From assembly GCA_016648135.1 (NCBI GenBank), contig JADDOH010004230.1, positions 158,536 through 222,535 on the forward strand: DNA of 64,000 nucleotides, written 5' to 3'. The position numbers were made by a program, and so were the translations under genes. Positions 1 to 11,354 of this stretch are shown piece after piece (the stretch's first letter is position 1; the number at the start of each line of letters is the position of its first letter). The notes beneath the pieces were generated by a model that was not told where the DNA came from, ran no database searches, and saw only the letters and a program-made list of their open reading frames with translations. Origin of the DNA: Agrypnia vestita (taxonomy: Eukaryota; Arthropoda; Insecta; Trichoptera; Phryganeidae).

Positions 1-885
1 AACTCCGTAAATAAGTAACATCATGTGAAATACTCATTTGTTTAAAAGTCTCTATTATAAAATAAGGTATTATAATAGAGAATATATATTAGAAAATATT
101 TATTATATAAATATCTTTGATCTCTCGAGGGCAATGGCGTTAATCGTTCACCCAGCATCCCAGGACGGCTTAAATTATTCATCAAAAGAAATCTTAGTAC
201 AACACTTTTCGATGCATCAGGACGAATATATACTAACTACAGAAGTTAAATTCATCAAAGGTATTTGATATATTAAAGAAAACAGATTATTATTGTGAAG
301 TTACAATTTCGAAACAAAGTTCTGTGAATTATTAACAAATGTATTAATTATCAATGACAAAGTTAAAAAAAGAGACTATAAGTATATGTAGAGAGTATAA
401 GGTCGAAAAATTTACGTTAATTTACCAAGGTGCCGTGGCAAAATTGAATAACGCGCCATTCCCTGATAGAGTGGAAGTCCGTTGGTTCTAATCTTTTGAT
501 TTCGATTTTTCTGTATTTTTTTCTTATTAATTAAGACATTTGTTATGAAAACCGTTTAGTATATGTATTTATTTATTTTATTTATTTATTTCGACGGTTT
601 TAAACATTTTATAATAATAAAGATCTTATAAATATCTAGATACACAGTTTACATTATTTGTGTAAATATAAACCTACGTGCGTGGTCGTATATACCACAT
701 ATACACAGTATAGATCAAAAAAAAGAAAATTTTGAGCGAGATTTACGATCCAATCCGTGATAACCTAACCGGTGAATGGAGAAGGTTAAATGTGTCCACC
801 TCGACAAAGACTTGTCCTAGTGAGGGGTGCTGTTATCATTAATAAATATAAATTCAAATATAATAAACATCAAAATAAAAGTAGC
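1..885. other. AT-rich intergenic DNA, no gene seen
   Basis: I see no convincing gene. Short open frames here are AT-biased and lack splice or start context. The piece around 735-850 can be read as a fragment resembling the linker of a non-LTR retroelement, but the match is too weak to name. Confidence 0.4.
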
Positions 886-1085
886 TTTTTGGTGTAGTTA
901 GTGGTCATGACGCTCGCCTTGTGATCTGGTAGTCGGTGGTTCGAGCCCCATTCCAGGACACCAGAAAGTTAGTACTATTTTCATAGCACAAGCGTTTAGC
1001 TTATATTTTGAAAATAGTAAACATATTTATGCGATACGCATTCCGTGTTCGTGTCTCTATAAAAAATGAATATTTATAAATAAAA
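886..1085 (+). repeat. tRNA-derived SINE, family S2, best copy
   Basis: The head carries an A-box-like stretch (TAGTTAGTGG) and a clear B box (GGTTCGAGCCC), so it derives from a tRNA and would use RNA polymerase III. The body holds the family signature: 'tactattttcatagcacaag', then a 'gtattccgtg' block, then a 'tctctat' end running into A-rich sequence. Related copies lie at 23695, 26045, 28955, 29170, 29575 and 42600. It is called a SINE and not a tRNA gene because the acceptor and anticodon arms do not fold and the tail is shared between copies. Confidence 0.7.
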
Positions 1086-2198
1086 AAAAAGAATTTTGAG
1101 CTTCGGAAAGGTTCCCAGATATCTTGAGGAAGGAAACTATGGGAGTTGCAACAGGCGAGACGTGTACCCAAATTAGATGAGTCCCGTGACACGTTATAAG
1201 AGATGATATGCTTTGTTCTCTCTCTCTATATATGTGTGTTTATTTAAAAAATAAATACAATTAATATTAAATACAGAAAGAATTGATTAAATCTTTCTTC
1301 ACGCTGTGTTTTATTTGGTCTCCTTCATGGTCATAGTTTTTGCGAGATATGATAAAAATATATTTCACGGTTATTGCAATGGTTAAGGAAGATACAGATG
1401 CAGATTTTTTAGACTGTTCACGAAGCAGGGTTGTCAAGCAAACATATGTATGTACTATTTTCAAAGATCGGTTTAAAAATTCGTAAAACATCAATTGATC
1501 ATTTTGTATATTGTATTAGATGATTCCGTGTATGGAGGGATGTTTTTTATTCACTCTGAAGATAATTTTTTGATATGGTCACTTTTTCATCAGGTGATTT
1601 TTTTGAGACGATTCAAGCACGAAATTTCTTTAGGAAAGACGCGAGCTAATAGACATCAAAATTGAAAATCTTTCGATTAGAGACAGCCGAATTGGATATT
1701 GGAATCATGTATTATTTTTTCAATCAGTAATTAGTAAACTAATGAATGTGTGAGAAAATGAATGCATATACCTAATAAATATTCAGTTGCTTTCCGCATA
1801 ATCTGTAGGATTTTATTTTTTATTTAATTTTTTTATATAAAAAAAAAATGTAAAAAAATCACTAATTAATAAAATTCCGCGATGTTGGGACTAGTGAATT
1901 ATGAAAGATACCTAAATTCGCGCCTTCTGCAGGAATTTATTTATATTTATTTATTTGTTAAGGAACAGATTCAATCATTATAATGTTAAAACGCAAGGTG
2001 CGTTCATAAATCAATTCAAAGAGTTACAAATGCTTTAGGCGCAGTAAATTAAGCACAAAATTGGATAAGAAACTATTGGAGGATTCCGAAAAAAATGTCC
2101 CATCCATGTGATTCTCCTCTTCTTACTCATAATTACAGCGGTGAGCGGTGTTGCGCGATTGCAGATACGATTGCAGATACTGGTTTTTTACATCGAGG
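1086..2198. other. AT-rich intergenic DNA, no gene seen
   Basis: Simple AT-rich sequence with short A and T tracts. No coding frame with splice context and no repeat that I could match elsewhere in the window. Confidence 0.4.
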
Positions 2199-2382
2199 GT
2201 AGACCTGTTTCCATTTAAGAAAGACAATTGAATAAGTACGTGTAATCCGTGCGTACGAGGCACATTGTTTCGTTGTGTTGGTGTTTATACCCGTAAACAC
2301 CAACACAGCGAAACAGTGCGCGTCGTACGCACGACTTACACATACTAATTCGATTGTCTTTCTTAAATAGAAAGAGGTCTAC
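2199..2382. repeat. 184-bp foldback hairpin (MITE-like)
   Basis: Two arms of about 89 bases (2199-2287 and 2294-2382) are reverse complements with scattered mismatches, separated by a 6-base loop. Outer ends are 'gtagacc' and 'ggtctac'; the loop-proximal arms are 'ggtgttta' and 'taaacacc'. Many mismatches are at CpG-like sites, consistent with an old element. No coding capacity. I could not settle the target-site duplication, so the superfamily is open. Confidence 0.7.
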
Positions 2383-2389
2383 TAGGTTC

Positions 2390-2505
2390 CATTCCTCGTG
2401 AGGTCACAATTGATCTCTATGATTTACTCAAGCCTTTACACTATTTTCTTTTGTGATGTGTTTTGCTTTAAAAATTGAGTCTCATAGACTGATAAAAAAT
2501 AAAAA
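2390..2505 (+). repeat. SINE family S1, 3' body fragment
   Basis: Shares the S1 body 'gatttactcaagcct' and a following 'tgtgatgtgttttgct' block with the copies at 20721, 33287 and 37391. The tRNA-like head is missing, so it is 5' truncated. It abuts the foldback element on its left. Confidence 0.45.
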
Positions 2506-2734
2506 TACAACCCACCGTATTCTCGAAATAAACAGACTCAAATCTTTCGGTCCATCCAAATTGAGTCTTGCTACGGTCGTTGATTTTTAATGTTCCTGAC
2601 AACTGTCTAGTTCGGAATTTTTTATGTTCCACCTTGTCAGATCTTTTGTGACCGCGTTCGAATCATATTCCTACCAATGCCTTATGTTATCTGATTCGCT
2701 AAACAGCTTTTAATTATTTATCTAACATCGGAAG

Positions 2735-2960
2735 GGAATTTCACGAAGTTAATCGACATTTTATCCGACGACGTACGCCCCTAGCTCGCGGTGCAAATTG
2801 TCCGCAGCAAAAAATCTCCCAACAATAATAAACAATTCGTGAGGTCAGTTTAGTATGTATCGTATACGAACGTACCTCTACAGGTACCACTACCTGTTTG
2901 TACACTCACCACCACGCTGGCATCGAGATCTAATCCCCGCATATACATAATGTAGTCTAG
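2735..2960. promoter_or_regulatory. GC-richer unique island, possible regulatory DNA
   Basis: A CpG-containing, non-repetitive stretch between AT-rich flanks. It has an 'aggtac' and 'acctgt' pair around 2882-2896 and no open frame of note. It resembles the other islands in this window. Regulatory function is inference only. Confidence 0.25.
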
Positions 2961-3819
2961 AACCCGCACGCCTATCACAACTTGTAACGCCGTTTTTTTA
3001 ACTACTCGGAATTACAAAGTTTGTTACATTTAACATAACCGTAAAAATTGATAATATTCGCCTGATAATCAGAAATAATTTTATTTTTTTAAATTGAAAA
3101 TGTAACATTTTATTTTACTTATATACAAATTGAATTTTTTTCTAGGTTAGGCGTGTAACAGAGAACAATACCACGATATGATAAAACCAGTTCTACGAGT
3201 AGTACTGGGGTTCCGTCGAAGTCATTGTGATGTTGATATAGGAAGCATTGGCTGCCTAATATCTTAAATTAAATATCTTCAATAGCTACTTCTATACTGT
3301 ATCACAGATCACGTTGTCCACATAATGAAGTGGACTTTTAATTCAATTAAAATAATTAGAAATAAATAAAATGCGAATATTTTTACGAAACCTTTTGCCA
3401 ATGTGTATGCGAATGCATGATTAGGAATTCAATTAGTAAAAATGAAATTGTAAAAAAAAATTCTAATTTTTTGCAGATTGCATTTAATAATGATTATCTT
3501 GAAAAATTTGTTACACTAATAAATAAGTTGAGTCACTATATTTGTATTGTTCCTTGTTTATATGACAACTTGTGTTTTTAAATTTAATCAACAATAATTA
3601 ATTCCATCGTTAGGGAGATAAACTAATAAAAATATTATTAAAGTTAAACTAATAATAATATTATTTTTTTATTATTTATCATCTGTATTATGTATCTGAA
3701 TTATCATAATGTTTTTGTAGTAAATATTAAAAATGCTTTATTTTAAAAATTTCAGCCTAGTATATGTAGTTTTTTTCATATGTCTATTATTTATTTATAA
3801 TAAATATTTTTATTATTAA

Positions 3820-3982
3820 CTAGCCGTAACCCGTCAAAAAAAACGATACTTCTACATGTCGGTTCCTAATGAAGAAGTATTTATTTATTTATAAAAAAAA
3901 AAAAATACTATAAAGAAGTTACGGATCTTACATGAAGTTACGACAGACGGACGGACAGACAACGAAATTATTATAATTGGGA
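3820..3982 (-). mobile_element. Non-autonomous Helitron, family H
   Basis: Read on the minus strand it starts with TC after an A (5' TCCCAATTATAATAATTTCG) and ends with CTAG before a T, the Helitron rule of insertion between A and T. Before the 3' end lies a block like 'gacgggttacggctag', in better copies preceded by a short hairpin. The 'cagacgg..cagacaacgaaatt' stretch is the family hallmark. An internal A-rich tract has replaced part of the middle. No Rep/helicase coding. Confidence 0.7.
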
Positions 3983-4009
3983 TAATTATTTTTATTTGTA
4001 TTCAGTTTT

Positions 4010-4424
4010 AGTTGGCCACGATTGTTGGGCTACATAGAGAAGATGTTCTTCTTCTTTTCGTGCCCTATCCGTTCAACGGACGTTGGTTATGAGAACTTTG
4101 TTTACTGCGGCCCGGAACAGCTCCACAGTAAACTGGCCAAACCACTGTCTCAGGTTTTTCAGCCATTCTCCTTCTCCTTCTTTCATGGCCCCGACTTCCG
4201 GCAATCTTTCCCTGCATTATGAGATGCAAGATTTCGTACTTCTCTGGATGTCTCATCACATGTCCGAGATATTGAAGTTTTCGGATTTTTATTGTTTTAG
4301 TAACTACATTTTCTTTATTAATCCGAACCATAACATCCTCATTCGTAACTCTGTCAATCCAGCTGATTTTGAGAGAGGGTGACCAAACTATTGAAGTGTT
4401 CTTTGAAAGGGCACAGAAGGCCAA
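4010..4424 (-). pseudogene. Non-LTR reverse transcriptase C-terminal tail
   Basis: The minus frame reads ISWIDRVTNEDVMVRI, then KLQYLGHVMRHPEKYEILHL and IMQGKIAGSRGHERRRRRM. This is the C-terminal segment after the polymerase domain of an insect endonuclease and reverse-transcriptase retroelement (GHVMR..KY..L.LI.QGKI.G.RG.GRRR pattern). The polymerase and endonuclease domains are absent and the frame is disturbed near its end, so it is a dead 5'-truncated copy. Related copies are at 13534-13935 and 38035-38120, all minus strand. I do not assign the clade. Confidence 0.75.
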
Positions 4425-4429
4425 AGCCC

Positions 4430-5461
4430 AGGTAGAAAGACACTGAATAGTTTAAGCTGTCTGTAAAGTAAAGAATAACATTGGAAGAGAGATTTTTATA
4501 TTTATTTATATTATTCCACATTAAATATTTTCATATTTATTTATATTATTCCACAGAAAAGATTTTTGGAACTGGAAAGATAAGGCGTTTTGTGGAGATC
4601 AATAAATGAAATTTGGAGGTTTACAGTCAGTAATGTTGTAGAGTCAATAATGATGGTGATTTGGTCACTCACTAAGTACAAATGCATTTTTTTAAATTGG
4701 TTTATTTATTTTATATTTTTTTTATGGGATTAAAACTCAATTAATCTTTGGTGAAACTAAAAAGCAGCATTAAGGGTAGGACAATAACACCCATAAATAA
4801 ATCAAGAAATAATATTTTGTATGAACTTTATAACGAAACGATTTACTTTTCTTGATACGATAATCGTAATAAGAACGCAACGCGGAGAGCGTTACGAGTG
4901 ACGTAAATAAGAATCGAAAATGATAAATTCTTATTTATATATTTAAATTCTTATTTTATATTATCTCATGTCGCTTCACATCATAAATCAATATATAATA
5001 TTACACCCAAAAACAGTTTTCACTTGTTTTTTGTGGGGAAGTCACATTTTTTTTATGATATACGTAAGATATGAAAAGCTATTAAGTTGTGCATAATAAC
5101 AACATGGAGAACTAATCCATCTCTATTTATATGCATTGAAAGTCAGAACGAATATTAAGTAAGTTTTGATCACAATAATAAAAATGTAATACTACAACTG
5201 ACAATTTAATAAAATTTTTTTTATATTGTTTTATATAATTTTTTTAATATATTATTTTTGCTGTGTTTGAAGAAGAAGTTTTTTTTTAATTTGTAAAATA
5301 TTTTTTTGATTTTAACTTGATTTGAGCATCCAATTCATTATGCTAATTAATTCCTATATATACATATAGTACAGCTAGTGTTAGCTAGTGCAGTTAAGAG
5401 ATAAATTTATATTATCTTTAATACTTGAATGCTATCTAATGCAATCTGAATAATAGATTTT
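4430..5461. other. AT-rich intergenic DNA, no gene seen
   Basis: Low-complexity AT-rich DNA with poly-T tracts. Nothing I could match to a gene or to another repeat of the window. Confidence 0.4.
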
Positions 5462-5770
5462 GGGAATTAAATATAATATTTTGAGTTTATTTAATTTTTT
5501 CCACAACACAATACTGGATTTTATTCCCAGGGGACATCATTAATCAATATATATTATTGATGGTTTACAGAGACGAAACTATTTTTATATATGTGTGGTG
5601 TGGAAGTCTTTTTGGGTATTTATAGGGCTTAGGCCTGCGGCCTGCCGTGGTGCGGCGTGCCGTGGCGGTTTCGCTAGTGCGTTTTAGGCCTAAATGATCA
5701 CTTTATACATTGCAGCGTTCACCAACTCTTTGCATGATAGACTACAACATATATCAATTTTTTGGAAATT
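5462..5770 (+). repeat. Interspersed repeat, family F, copy 1
   Basis: Contains the F landmarks in order: 'atattttgagtttatt', 'acacaatactggatttt', 'cagagacgaaact', 'ttatagggctta' and 'atgatcacttta'. Matches the copies at 37640, 48382, 49443 and 56226. This copy alone carries an extra GC-rich stretch of roughly 50 bases near 5640-5690. No coding frame; class unknown. Confidence 0.6.
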
Positions 5771-6284
5771 TGGAAATTTTTTGGAAGAAGTTTCTAAAAG
5801 GAGTTAAAAAAATTCAATGAAATTGTCTTTATATATTTTTTTAAATTATTTATTTTAAAACGTGTTGTATGTTAGGTATATAAAAATCCTTGTAACTTTC
5901 TCGTACTGTAAAAGCCCACTGATTTGATTAATAAATAAAAAAATAAAAAATGTAAAATATTTTAGAGGTGACTGAACTCGATATAATCATTATTTTTCAA
6001 AGTTTTTAGGTTACTTCTCATATACTATTATTTCTGAGTATTTTGCTTAATCTTCTTACGCAGTAAGCAATCATTGTGGAACATAACATATATATTTCCA
6101 TAATTGAATACGTCTTAGATTTGCGGTACAACGATCTCTGACCAACGCGGGCATTATTTTGTACGAGGCGTTTAAATAATTAGTCTTACAACACAAACCA
6201 TCAAGCCTGCGGCGAAATGTCCTAAATTGGAAAAAAAAATCAACTCATGTTAAAAATAACGTCATCATACTACGTAAGTGTTGG

Positions 6285-6735
6285 TATAGTCAGTATAGTG
6301 AGTCCACCTTGTAAAAACAAACTAGTGAGAATTGTCTAGAAAATGTTAAAGAATTTGTTTCATTTTTCACATGTATACATGTTGTCTCATAGTTAGTAGC
6401 AAAAACTTCACAGGTGGATTCCTGACTTGATAATGAGTCGTAAATGTCCAAGCAATCATGTACTCGTGTAGTTATGGAGGTACGGAATATCAAAAAATAC
6501 TGCATTTTTTTCAATATATCTGACTTATTTAAAAAAATAGTTGAACTATCATTACCGTAAATTTTATGGATTATGAAAAATTTATTCGTTTCCATACAAC
6601 TCAAAGAAAATGATTAAAATGTTGTAAAAAAAAACTATTTTTATTTATTGGAAAGTTTTTATCATTTAATTCGACTTCTATTGAAGCGAATGAATTTTTC
6701 ATAATCGATATAAGACGTACGTCTGGCAAATCAAT
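6285..6735 (+). repeat. Interspersed repeat, family T, copy 1
   Basis: Shares 'tagtagcaaaaact', 'gataatgagt', 'caagcaatcatg' and 'ttgaactatcatta' with 62873-63290. A related inverted piece lies at 7112-7330, so a reverse-transcriptase tail at 6750-7110 sits between two inverted T segments. Class not assigned. Confidence 0.5.
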
Positions 6736-6749
6736 TTATGATAGAGTAA

Positions 6750-7110
6750 AGAATGCAGATATTAGGAATGTAAAGCTGATTTTAGCATAATTAATAGAAT
6801 TAAAAAAGTGTCGCTCAGATGGTTTGGGCATGTTGAGCGAATGAATGAGGAAAGAATGGTAAGAAAGATATATAATGCAAGTGTTGATGGCGCCGAATGA
6901 GAGGGCGACCGCGGAAGACGTAGCACGACCAGATTATTCAGATACTGGAAGATGATCCCGTTAGAAGCCTCAACAACCGGTGAGCTTGCGTGCGAAGTTG
7001 TATGAATGTGGATGAGGCGAGAGTTGTATGTCGGGACAGAAGGGTGTGGCGCTCTATCCTCTCTGCATACCCCCACGGGGAAACGGCGTGATGGTAAGTA
7101 AGTAAGTAAG
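6750..7110 (+). pseudogene. Non-LTR reverse transcriptase tail with (TAAG)n end
   Basis: One frame reads WFGHVERMNEERMVRKIYNA and the following sequence gives an R-G-R-P-R-like basic stretch once a frameshift is allowed. This is the C-terminal tail of an insect endonuclease/reverse-transcriptase retroelement. The 3' end is a short tetranucleotide tandem, 'gtaagtaagtaagtaagt' (7094-7111), as in the copies at 14440 and 36030. Frameshifts and loss of the polymerase domain mark it as dead. Confidence 0.75.
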
Positions 7111-7111
7111 T

Positions 7112-7330
7112 TGCTTTAATGATAGTTCAATTTTTTGCAAAAAGTATTCAGAAATATTGAAAAAATGCAAACTTTGCAATTGCATAACTATTGGTATCAG
7201 ACCATGGTTACTTGAAAGCAGGAATTCACTTGTAAAGTTTTTGCTACTAAAGATGCTACCTGATTTGATGAGAGTTACATAGAGAAGATATTACGCTTTG
7301 AGATACCTGTATACACCCTTGGATAAAAAA
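7112..7330 (-). repeat. Family T repeat, inverted fragment
   Basis: Read on the minus strand it ends and begins with family T sequence, including 'tagtagcaaaaactttac' and 'agggtgtatac'. It is inverted relative to copy 1. Confidence 0.4.
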
Positions 7331-7339
7331 AAGTTAGCG

Positions 7340-7930
7340 CTTGCAAAAAATCATTAGATTGTTAATATTTGACTGTATTTTTCAATGGACATTTATTTTT
7401 AATTTAGATGCATGTAGCTAGTAAATGAAGTTATTTTATAATTTATACAATTTATTGTAATTGCAAAATTATAACGATAATACTAAAATAAGAAAAGTAA
7501 GATTTTTTTAAATGAATGGATCATCTCCACGGGAGATATTTTTTGAGATTGTCGTCCAGAGAGCGGGGCTATACTTCCTTGCGACTTATGAGATTGAGTA
7601 CTGAAAGAGGCTTTGTTCTAGGTAAATTGTCTAAATATTAAAGTGCTCTGAGCTAAGTGTTTTAATAGAATTACTCGTTATACAAATTTCCCGAAAAATC
7701 AATTATGTACTTGAATGTAAATTTCTCAAAAAAGTTATCAAATAGGCTACAAGAGTATATATAAGTATTTTTATTTTTATCATTCAAGCTGTACACATCA
7801 ACGTAATTTATGTTACCTACTAATATATAATTACTTATTTATACGATCATATTTATAATTTTTTTATTTAAGAGTCTTACTACATATTACATAATGTCCT
7901 ATACAGGCTATGATAAACAGCATGCATGAT
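7340..7930. other. AT-rich intergenic DNA, no gene seen
   Basis: No coding frame or repeat match recognised. Confidence 0.4.
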
Positions 7931-8476
7931 TAGGGAATGCAATCCCGAACCGAAAAATCGGACGAGATTATCGGGATTGATCAGCATTTTTATGTTTTGT
8001 ATGTTTAATTGTATATGTCTATACAGCTTTTAGTACGTATTTAAATCTTATGTTCATGTCACATTCAAATAATGAAAATAACTTTGAATAATATTTGCTG
8101 TATTTTATCCTTCTAAAGTAGTAATTATAACTACTACTAATTAGTAGTTTTTACTAATAATATTTGCTGTATTTTCTCCATCTAACGTAGTAATAAAAAC
8201 TACTATTAATTAGTAGTTTTTACTCTACTACATTGACTGATTGATGCTTGGAAAAACGCCTACAAAAACTTTAATCATTGATTGATAATAAACATTTGAT
8301 TAAAATTGCTGATATAAAAATGCAAGGCATTGTCATTAATTGCTATTCAGCTCTATAAACAAACAAAAAAATTCAAAAGAATTCGGGATCCCGATCCGTA
8401 GGGATCCCGCGGGATTGGAAATTCTAATCTCGAGGGATCCCGAAAGAGCAATCCCGACTTGGGATTGCATTCCTTA
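7931..8476. mobile_element. hAT-type MITE, copy 1
   Basis: Terminal inverted repeats TAGGGAATGCAATCCCG and its complement at the right end (here decayed to 'ttgcattcctta'), with subterminal 'cgggatccc' motifs at both ends. Length 546 bp, no coding. It is inverted relative to copies at 39341-39868 and 56358-56870, both flanked by perfect 8-bp target duplications. Here the duplication is not clear ('tgcatgat' left, 'cgcgatta' right), and the damaged right end suggests this copy is older. Internally it repeats a 'taataatatttgctgtattt' unit (about 8085 and 8155). Confidence 0.85.
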
Positions 8477-8699
8477 CGCGATTATATAAATAAAGAAATT
8501 AATAGTAACCAAAAAATGATAATTTCATTATATTAGAAAACTTTAGGGGACTTTCCCATGTAAGTACATATGTACATAAGCATATAACAATACGGAATAG
8601 ATCGTTGATGAAGCAAAAATACTTTCACTGTATTTTTTTTACATCTATAGGTCATGCTTGCATACAAAAGTGAATATTAAAATAACAAGATTGACGTCA

Positions 8700-9240
8700 G
8701 AGCCGTATCAAGCAGTTATGTAAAATAAATATTTCGGAGTCCTTCGTAGTCAACTGTGTATAGTTTTCTGGGATATTCTGCCGTGTGTATGTGACCTCTC
8801 TGGCCATCGTTTCGGATCCCATTGCAGGGTCCATCATCAGGGCTGATGTGATGAGTGAGTGTTGAAGTGTAGGTTAAGTATTACCTTGCAATACCGTACC
8901 GAAGTCAGGGTGTCTCCAAATTTGTGTTATGTTAAATACTGGATAGCAGTACCGTGTCGAAAGCAAGGTGTGTGTCTTCATGTAGTATTTTATATATCTA
9001 CTAACGGATGTCGGACTGTGCGGATCGTCTATTTGATTTATCCTGCAGCGCCGGATACCACGATGTTCTTAACTTAAGACCGTCATCCCTATTAATGTTT
9101 ACCGGGTGCTTGTATATTTCAATTGCTTCTTTGACCAGGCGCGTATGGTGACTTTTGGGCTTTCCTAAGATTTTTGGCTCAAATGAAAAATGGTGGCCCG
9201 TATCTAGAAAGTGCTCAGCCAATGCCGATTTTTTCCGATA
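8700..9240 (-). mobile_element. Penelope-like element, 5'-truncated 3' fragment
   Basis: The minus frame 9222 to 9001 reads AEHFLDTGHHFSFEP, then LVKEAIEIYKHPVNINRDDG and SWYPAL, which matches the C-terminus of Penelope-like element proteins (AEH..ETGH, VKEAIEI, NRDDG, W.PAL). Downstream on the same strand is a noncoding 3' region ending in 'ggcagaatatcccagaaaac', with a hammerhead-ribozyme-like motif at 8793-8840. The reverse transcriptase is missing, so the copy is truncated at its 5' side, close to a Helitron at 9265. Penelope-like elements are known to carry hammerhead motifs in their terminal repeats. Confidence 0.8.
8793..8840 (-). ncRNA. Hammerhead-ribozyme-like motif, intact core
   Basis: On the minus strand: CTGATGA, then a stem-loop (GGACCC..GGGATCC, 6 pairs with one bulged A, loop about TGCAAT), then GAAA. 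Downstream GGCC and GGTC can form a short stem ending in GTC, the usual cleavage triplet. Both invariant core boxes are intact. It sits in the 3' region of a Penelope-like fragment. Stem I is not resolved, so activity is unproven. Confidence 0.6.
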
Positions 9241-9264
9241 CTCAAAATAACATTTATATTAATA

Positions 9265-9482
9265 CTTGCTGTAACCCATCAAAAATGACGGAATTTGCGT
9301 CTTTGCTAAGCCCTAGAATATATTTATAATACCGTTTTGGCGGTTCATGGAGAGGCGACCGTTGCAACATGCTCTGGCCGTTTAATTTGTTTTTTTTAGC
9401 TGTGAAATCGAACGAAATTACGGGCGTTACACGAAGTTACGAGGACAGACAGACGGACAGACAACGAAATTATTATGTTTGA
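9265..9482 (-). mobile_element. Non-autonomous Helitron, family H, with tRNA-like middle
   Basis: Minus strand: starts TC(AAACATAATAATTTCG), ends in the hairpin CCGTCATTTTTGATGG followed by 'gttacagcaag', a decayed CTAG end. The middle holds the 'ggagaggcgaccgttgcaac' segment seen in the tRNA-containing copies, but its T-arm is deleted here. Noncoding. Confidence 0.65.
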
Positions 9483-9489
9483 TTTTTAT

Positions 9490-9790
9490 TTCAGAACTCT
9501 GTGAGTCCATCTTGTAGAATCTTGCCTTGCAACAAATTCTACCCATTACCATCTTAGCTTCGCTATACGATCCATGATATCCACTACTCTAGTTCTGCAC
9601 CTAATTCCATCATTTCTAATTTTTAATATCTCTTAGGCTTCTTCAACCATGGATCTCTCCATGGATCGTTGTGTGCCTCTGAGCTTTCCACACTTTTCTT
9701 TGTAAGGGCCATCGTCTCCACTCCATACGTAATCACGGGCAGTATGCACGATTCAAACGCTTTTCTTTTTAAACTATTGCTAATATTCAA
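9490..9790 (-). pseudogene. Non-LTR reverse transcriptase fragment (post-YADD)
   Basis: The minus frame reads SLKRKAFESCILPVITYGVE, TMALTKKSVE and later VVDIMDRIAKLRW and FVARQDSTRWTHRV. This is the well-known region downstream of the polymerase active site (SC.LPV.TYG.E...LTKK, then RIAKLRW.W..H.AR..D.RWT). A frame change and a stop show it is dead. Truncated at both ends. Confidence 0.7.
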
Positions 9791-9799
9791 TTATTATAA

Positions 9800-10930
9800 C
9801 TGTTTAATAGTCTTATTATCTAATTCTTGATTTGTTTTCTGGATTGTACTCAATTTCTGCAACAATTTGACTTTAAATGACAGTTTACGTGTTTCACTTC
9901 GAAGTTTACCTTCTGTACTAAATTTTCCCGATGTAAATTTCGTATTCCTTTTTGAAATTGATATTTTAAATTGAACTTTTAATATACCACCATAAACTGC
10001 ACAAATGTATTAGTTTACATATTGGTTTAAAATGTATATTAATACAATAATACGACGTTTATGGAGATGGTAAATATAATTGATAACACTTGAATGTAGT
10101 TAAATTATTAATATTTGTTATTGAAGTGGTACAAATGTAACTATTGGTTTGTGAGAGCTAAAATAAGAGATAAATATATTCGAATCGACGTCTCGCGACG
10201 ATTCGAAGACATTTCAGCATGTGATGCGACGAATCAAAAAAACGATTTTCGACCTAAAACGGTTCCGTATTCAAAAGTTTCGAAACTATGTAACTTTGAA
10301 AGCCGCACTGAATGTCGAATAAATGAACGTATCTCTTGTTTTGAAAACGAACATCTGACAATCACGTCGCTGTTGCAATAAAATATTTCTCGAATATCAC
10401 TTTTAATTGTTTTTGGCACGGCGACAAACAAAAAATTTCTTAACAAACGATCGAAACATTCATGAATTCGCATGTAAACAGAATCTGACAACTGACAAGA
10501 ATTCAATATGGCGTTAGTTCTGGTATCACATTTCGGCCCGCAACTGAGCCGGCCCTTCTGGCTGCGGGCGAAAGTTCCCCAGCCAAAGATCTAATCCACT
10601 TAAAAAATAATGTCAAGTCATTAATTTGGCGCGGAGTACTGCAATCGGGTCTCTATCCAATGATGTATACATTAATTTACTCATACAGGTTCACACTAAT
10701 ACAAAACAAATGTCGCCATGCTTTCTGCTAGTTTTACTCTACAGCTGGAATCTTAGTACAGCTCAAAAGAGCACATACAAATTTTGAAAATATGTGCAAA
10801 AATGATGCCTTTGAAGGAAAATAGCCTTGTCCACATGAACCCTGGTGACACTGATCAGTCGGAACACTTGAATGTATGTAGTCCAAGAGAAGCAGGGCAC
10901 TTATTTCGCGCAATATCTAAAATAAAAACT
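9800..10930. other. Intergenic DNA with a small GC-richer island
   Basis: Mostly AT-rich without a gene. The part near 10535-10610 is GC-richer and unique and looks like the other candidate regulatory islands. The piece at 9800-9960 resembles 58260-58420 weakly, so it may belong to an old repeat. Confidence 0.35.
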
Positions 10931-10944
10931 AACCCATAAAAAAC

Positions 10945-11352
10945 AAGTTTTTATTATACTCCCTTTCTCATTTACTAGTGGAAACTGGTTTGGCGCTTAA
11001 CCTACGCGTTGGGCTTCGGCCGGGCGACGCTACGAAAGGGAGTAATAAAATTTTTCCAAAAATCCAAAATTATACTATAATCAGGTTCCGTGTCTACCAG
11101 ATGCGTCGAAATCTCCATAAAACTTACTGAGTTGTATTAAAAAACCATTAAAAAAAATAAAAATCCAAAATTATTCTATAATTATTTTTAATTTTTAACG
11201 AAAATTTGATAGATCTCTTTGATCGTCGCCACGAGTCTGCTTGCAAAGTTTCAGCTCGATTGGATCACGGGAAAAGGGTTAAAAATCGATCCAAAGTTTT
11301 TACGTAAATCAATCAATCAATCAGGCGCCACGAGTTAAAATAAAGGGAGTAA
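10945..11352. repeat. Unclassified repeat with GGGAGTAATAAA ends
   Basis: The motif 'actccctttc' or its complement occurs three times: a hairpin pair at 10951-10967 and 11034-11048, and a third copy at 11342-11350. The middle contains 'aagtttcagctcgattgg' and 'cacgggaaaagggt', phrases typical of insect interspersed repeats. No coding. Confidence 0.4.
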
Positions 11353-11354
11353 AA

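Noticed and set aside
735..850. Possible retroelement linker (NLTGEWRRL-like)
   Set aside because: Only one short phrase resembles the motif and the flanks do not continue it.
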